Both the position numbers and the translations under genes were made by a program. The notes beneath the pieces are model-generated. The model was given only the letters and a program-made list of their open reading frames with translations. It did not search any database and was not told the origin of the DNA. From positions 10,813,100-10,877,099 of the forward strand of contig OX419341.1 of NCBI GenBank assembly GCA_948470475.1: DNA of 64,000 bases, given 5' to 3'. The DNA is from Galaxea fascicularis. Its lineage: Eukaryota; Cnidaria; Anthozoa; Scleractinia; Euphylliidae. Shown one piece after another: positions 63,323 through 64,000 of the stretch (positions within the stretch are counted from its first letter, which is position 1; every line of letters starts with the position of its first letter).

Positions 63323-64000
63323 GTAAAACAGAACAGTATTTTACCATCTTTCCAGAATCAATATAATCAATCAAATAAAAATTACTGGTTTGATGCCCAT
63401 GTAGGCTTTTCTTAATTATCATGTTGATAGTTTTAGATAAGAAAACTAGATGTAAGCTGTAACATTTGAATCTTCTCTATTATTTTACAACCAATGCAGT
63501 CTGTGTATGAATGGCAAAATGCCTTATACTACAGGGTGCAAAGAAAGTCACTTGTACAAAGCTGTAGCTAGGCAGCAACAATTTTCCAGTGAATTAAGCC
63601 TGGCAGTCAGCCTGGCTTACATTACCTAGGAAGAACCATTAGATAATTATTAATTAATTACTTGGTTTATCAATGGATTGTAGTAAGCTTAATGAGAGCT
63701 TCTGGACTCAGACTGACTACAAAAGTATTTCCGAGATTGGTTTTACCTGAAGATTGTGCATGCAGATCATACAACATCTAGTCCATAATGTAACACTATT
63801 CTTGCAGATTTCACGTTGTGAGATGAGCTTGAGAAAATCCAGTTCATGTGGAATTATTAGGAATTTTTAATTATTTGTCTTTAAGTTCTAAAGTAAAGCA
63901 ATGCGAATTTTCAGGAAAAACTTCGCTTGAGAACAGAATTCAGTAGCCCAATTTCAAAATCCACTAACTCCAGGCTATCAGAAGACTTCCATTGCACGCT
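63323..64000. other. Downstream of integrase-like exon 3 to window edge
   Basis: AT-rich intron-like DNA. Near 63809 (cttgcag, then gatgagcttgagaaaatcc) there is a weak hint of the next exon, but the frame is broken by a stop, so it is not called. Confidence 0.3.

Noticed and set aside
63809..63850. Fourth exon of the integrase-like gene
   Set aside because: The acceptor is plausible but the frame meets a stop where the Trp-Trp segment should be.

Overview
This is a window of animal nuclear DNA, most likely from a cnidarian and probably a stony coral. The evidence is a split protein-coding gene of metazoan type with GT-AG introns, AT-rich introns, and a dense load of TIR elements, LINEs, LTR elements and tRNA-derived SINEs. 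No rRNA, functional tRNA, CRISPR array or bacterial operon was seen. The species cannot be named from the sequence alone.

Region 1 (about 0.7-25.4 kb, + strand) is a complete 15-exon gene for TRAP1, the mitochondrial Hsp90 chaperone. All splice phases join to give one 752-residue protein. Its introns hold most of the short mobile elements: four TIR elements with TAA/TTA target duplications and related ends (one just upstream of the gene, three in introns); a broken HARBI1-like nuclease; a TTAA-flanked MITE family in two copies; a 21-copy, 40-bp minisatellite between inverted arms; and a TIR element carrying a RecQ-like helicase exon. A second, more decayed RecQ-like copy lies just after the gene at about 26.3 kb.

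Region 2 (about 26-40 kb) has no convincing host gene. It holds a degenerate CGTACG-rich tandem array split by a SINE, several LINE fragments (one with a readable reverse transcriptase C-terminus at 32.7-33.5 kb), and a diverged inverted pair of about 550 bp at 35.2 and 40.2 kb.

Region 3 (about 41-50 kb, + strand) holds three phase-compatible exons of a membrane or secreted receptor-like gene: an Ig-like exon, a short linker exon and the first half of a fibronectin type III domain. Its 7.5-kb second intron is filled with a tyrosine-recombinase pseudogene, a TIR transposon that itself contains a solo LTR, and MITEs.

Region 4 (about 50-57 kb) is a nested transposon stack. An old LINE was first split by a 641-bp element with 7-bp flanking repeats. 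It was also split by a complete Ty3/Gypsy element on the minus strand (51070-55562) with two LTRs that look identical, a 5-bp target duplication, intact gag and pol frames, a serine-tRNA-like primer site and a polypurine tract. This is the youngest insertion in the window.

Region 5 (57-64 kb) holds repeat remnants, a diverged 0.55-kb tandem duplication and AT-rich low-complexity DNA. From 61602 onward lie three exons of an integrase-core (DDE) domain protein that runs toward the right edge.

Exon coordinates were set by reading splice sites and checking phase by eye. Family names rest on recognised motifs, not on a database search.
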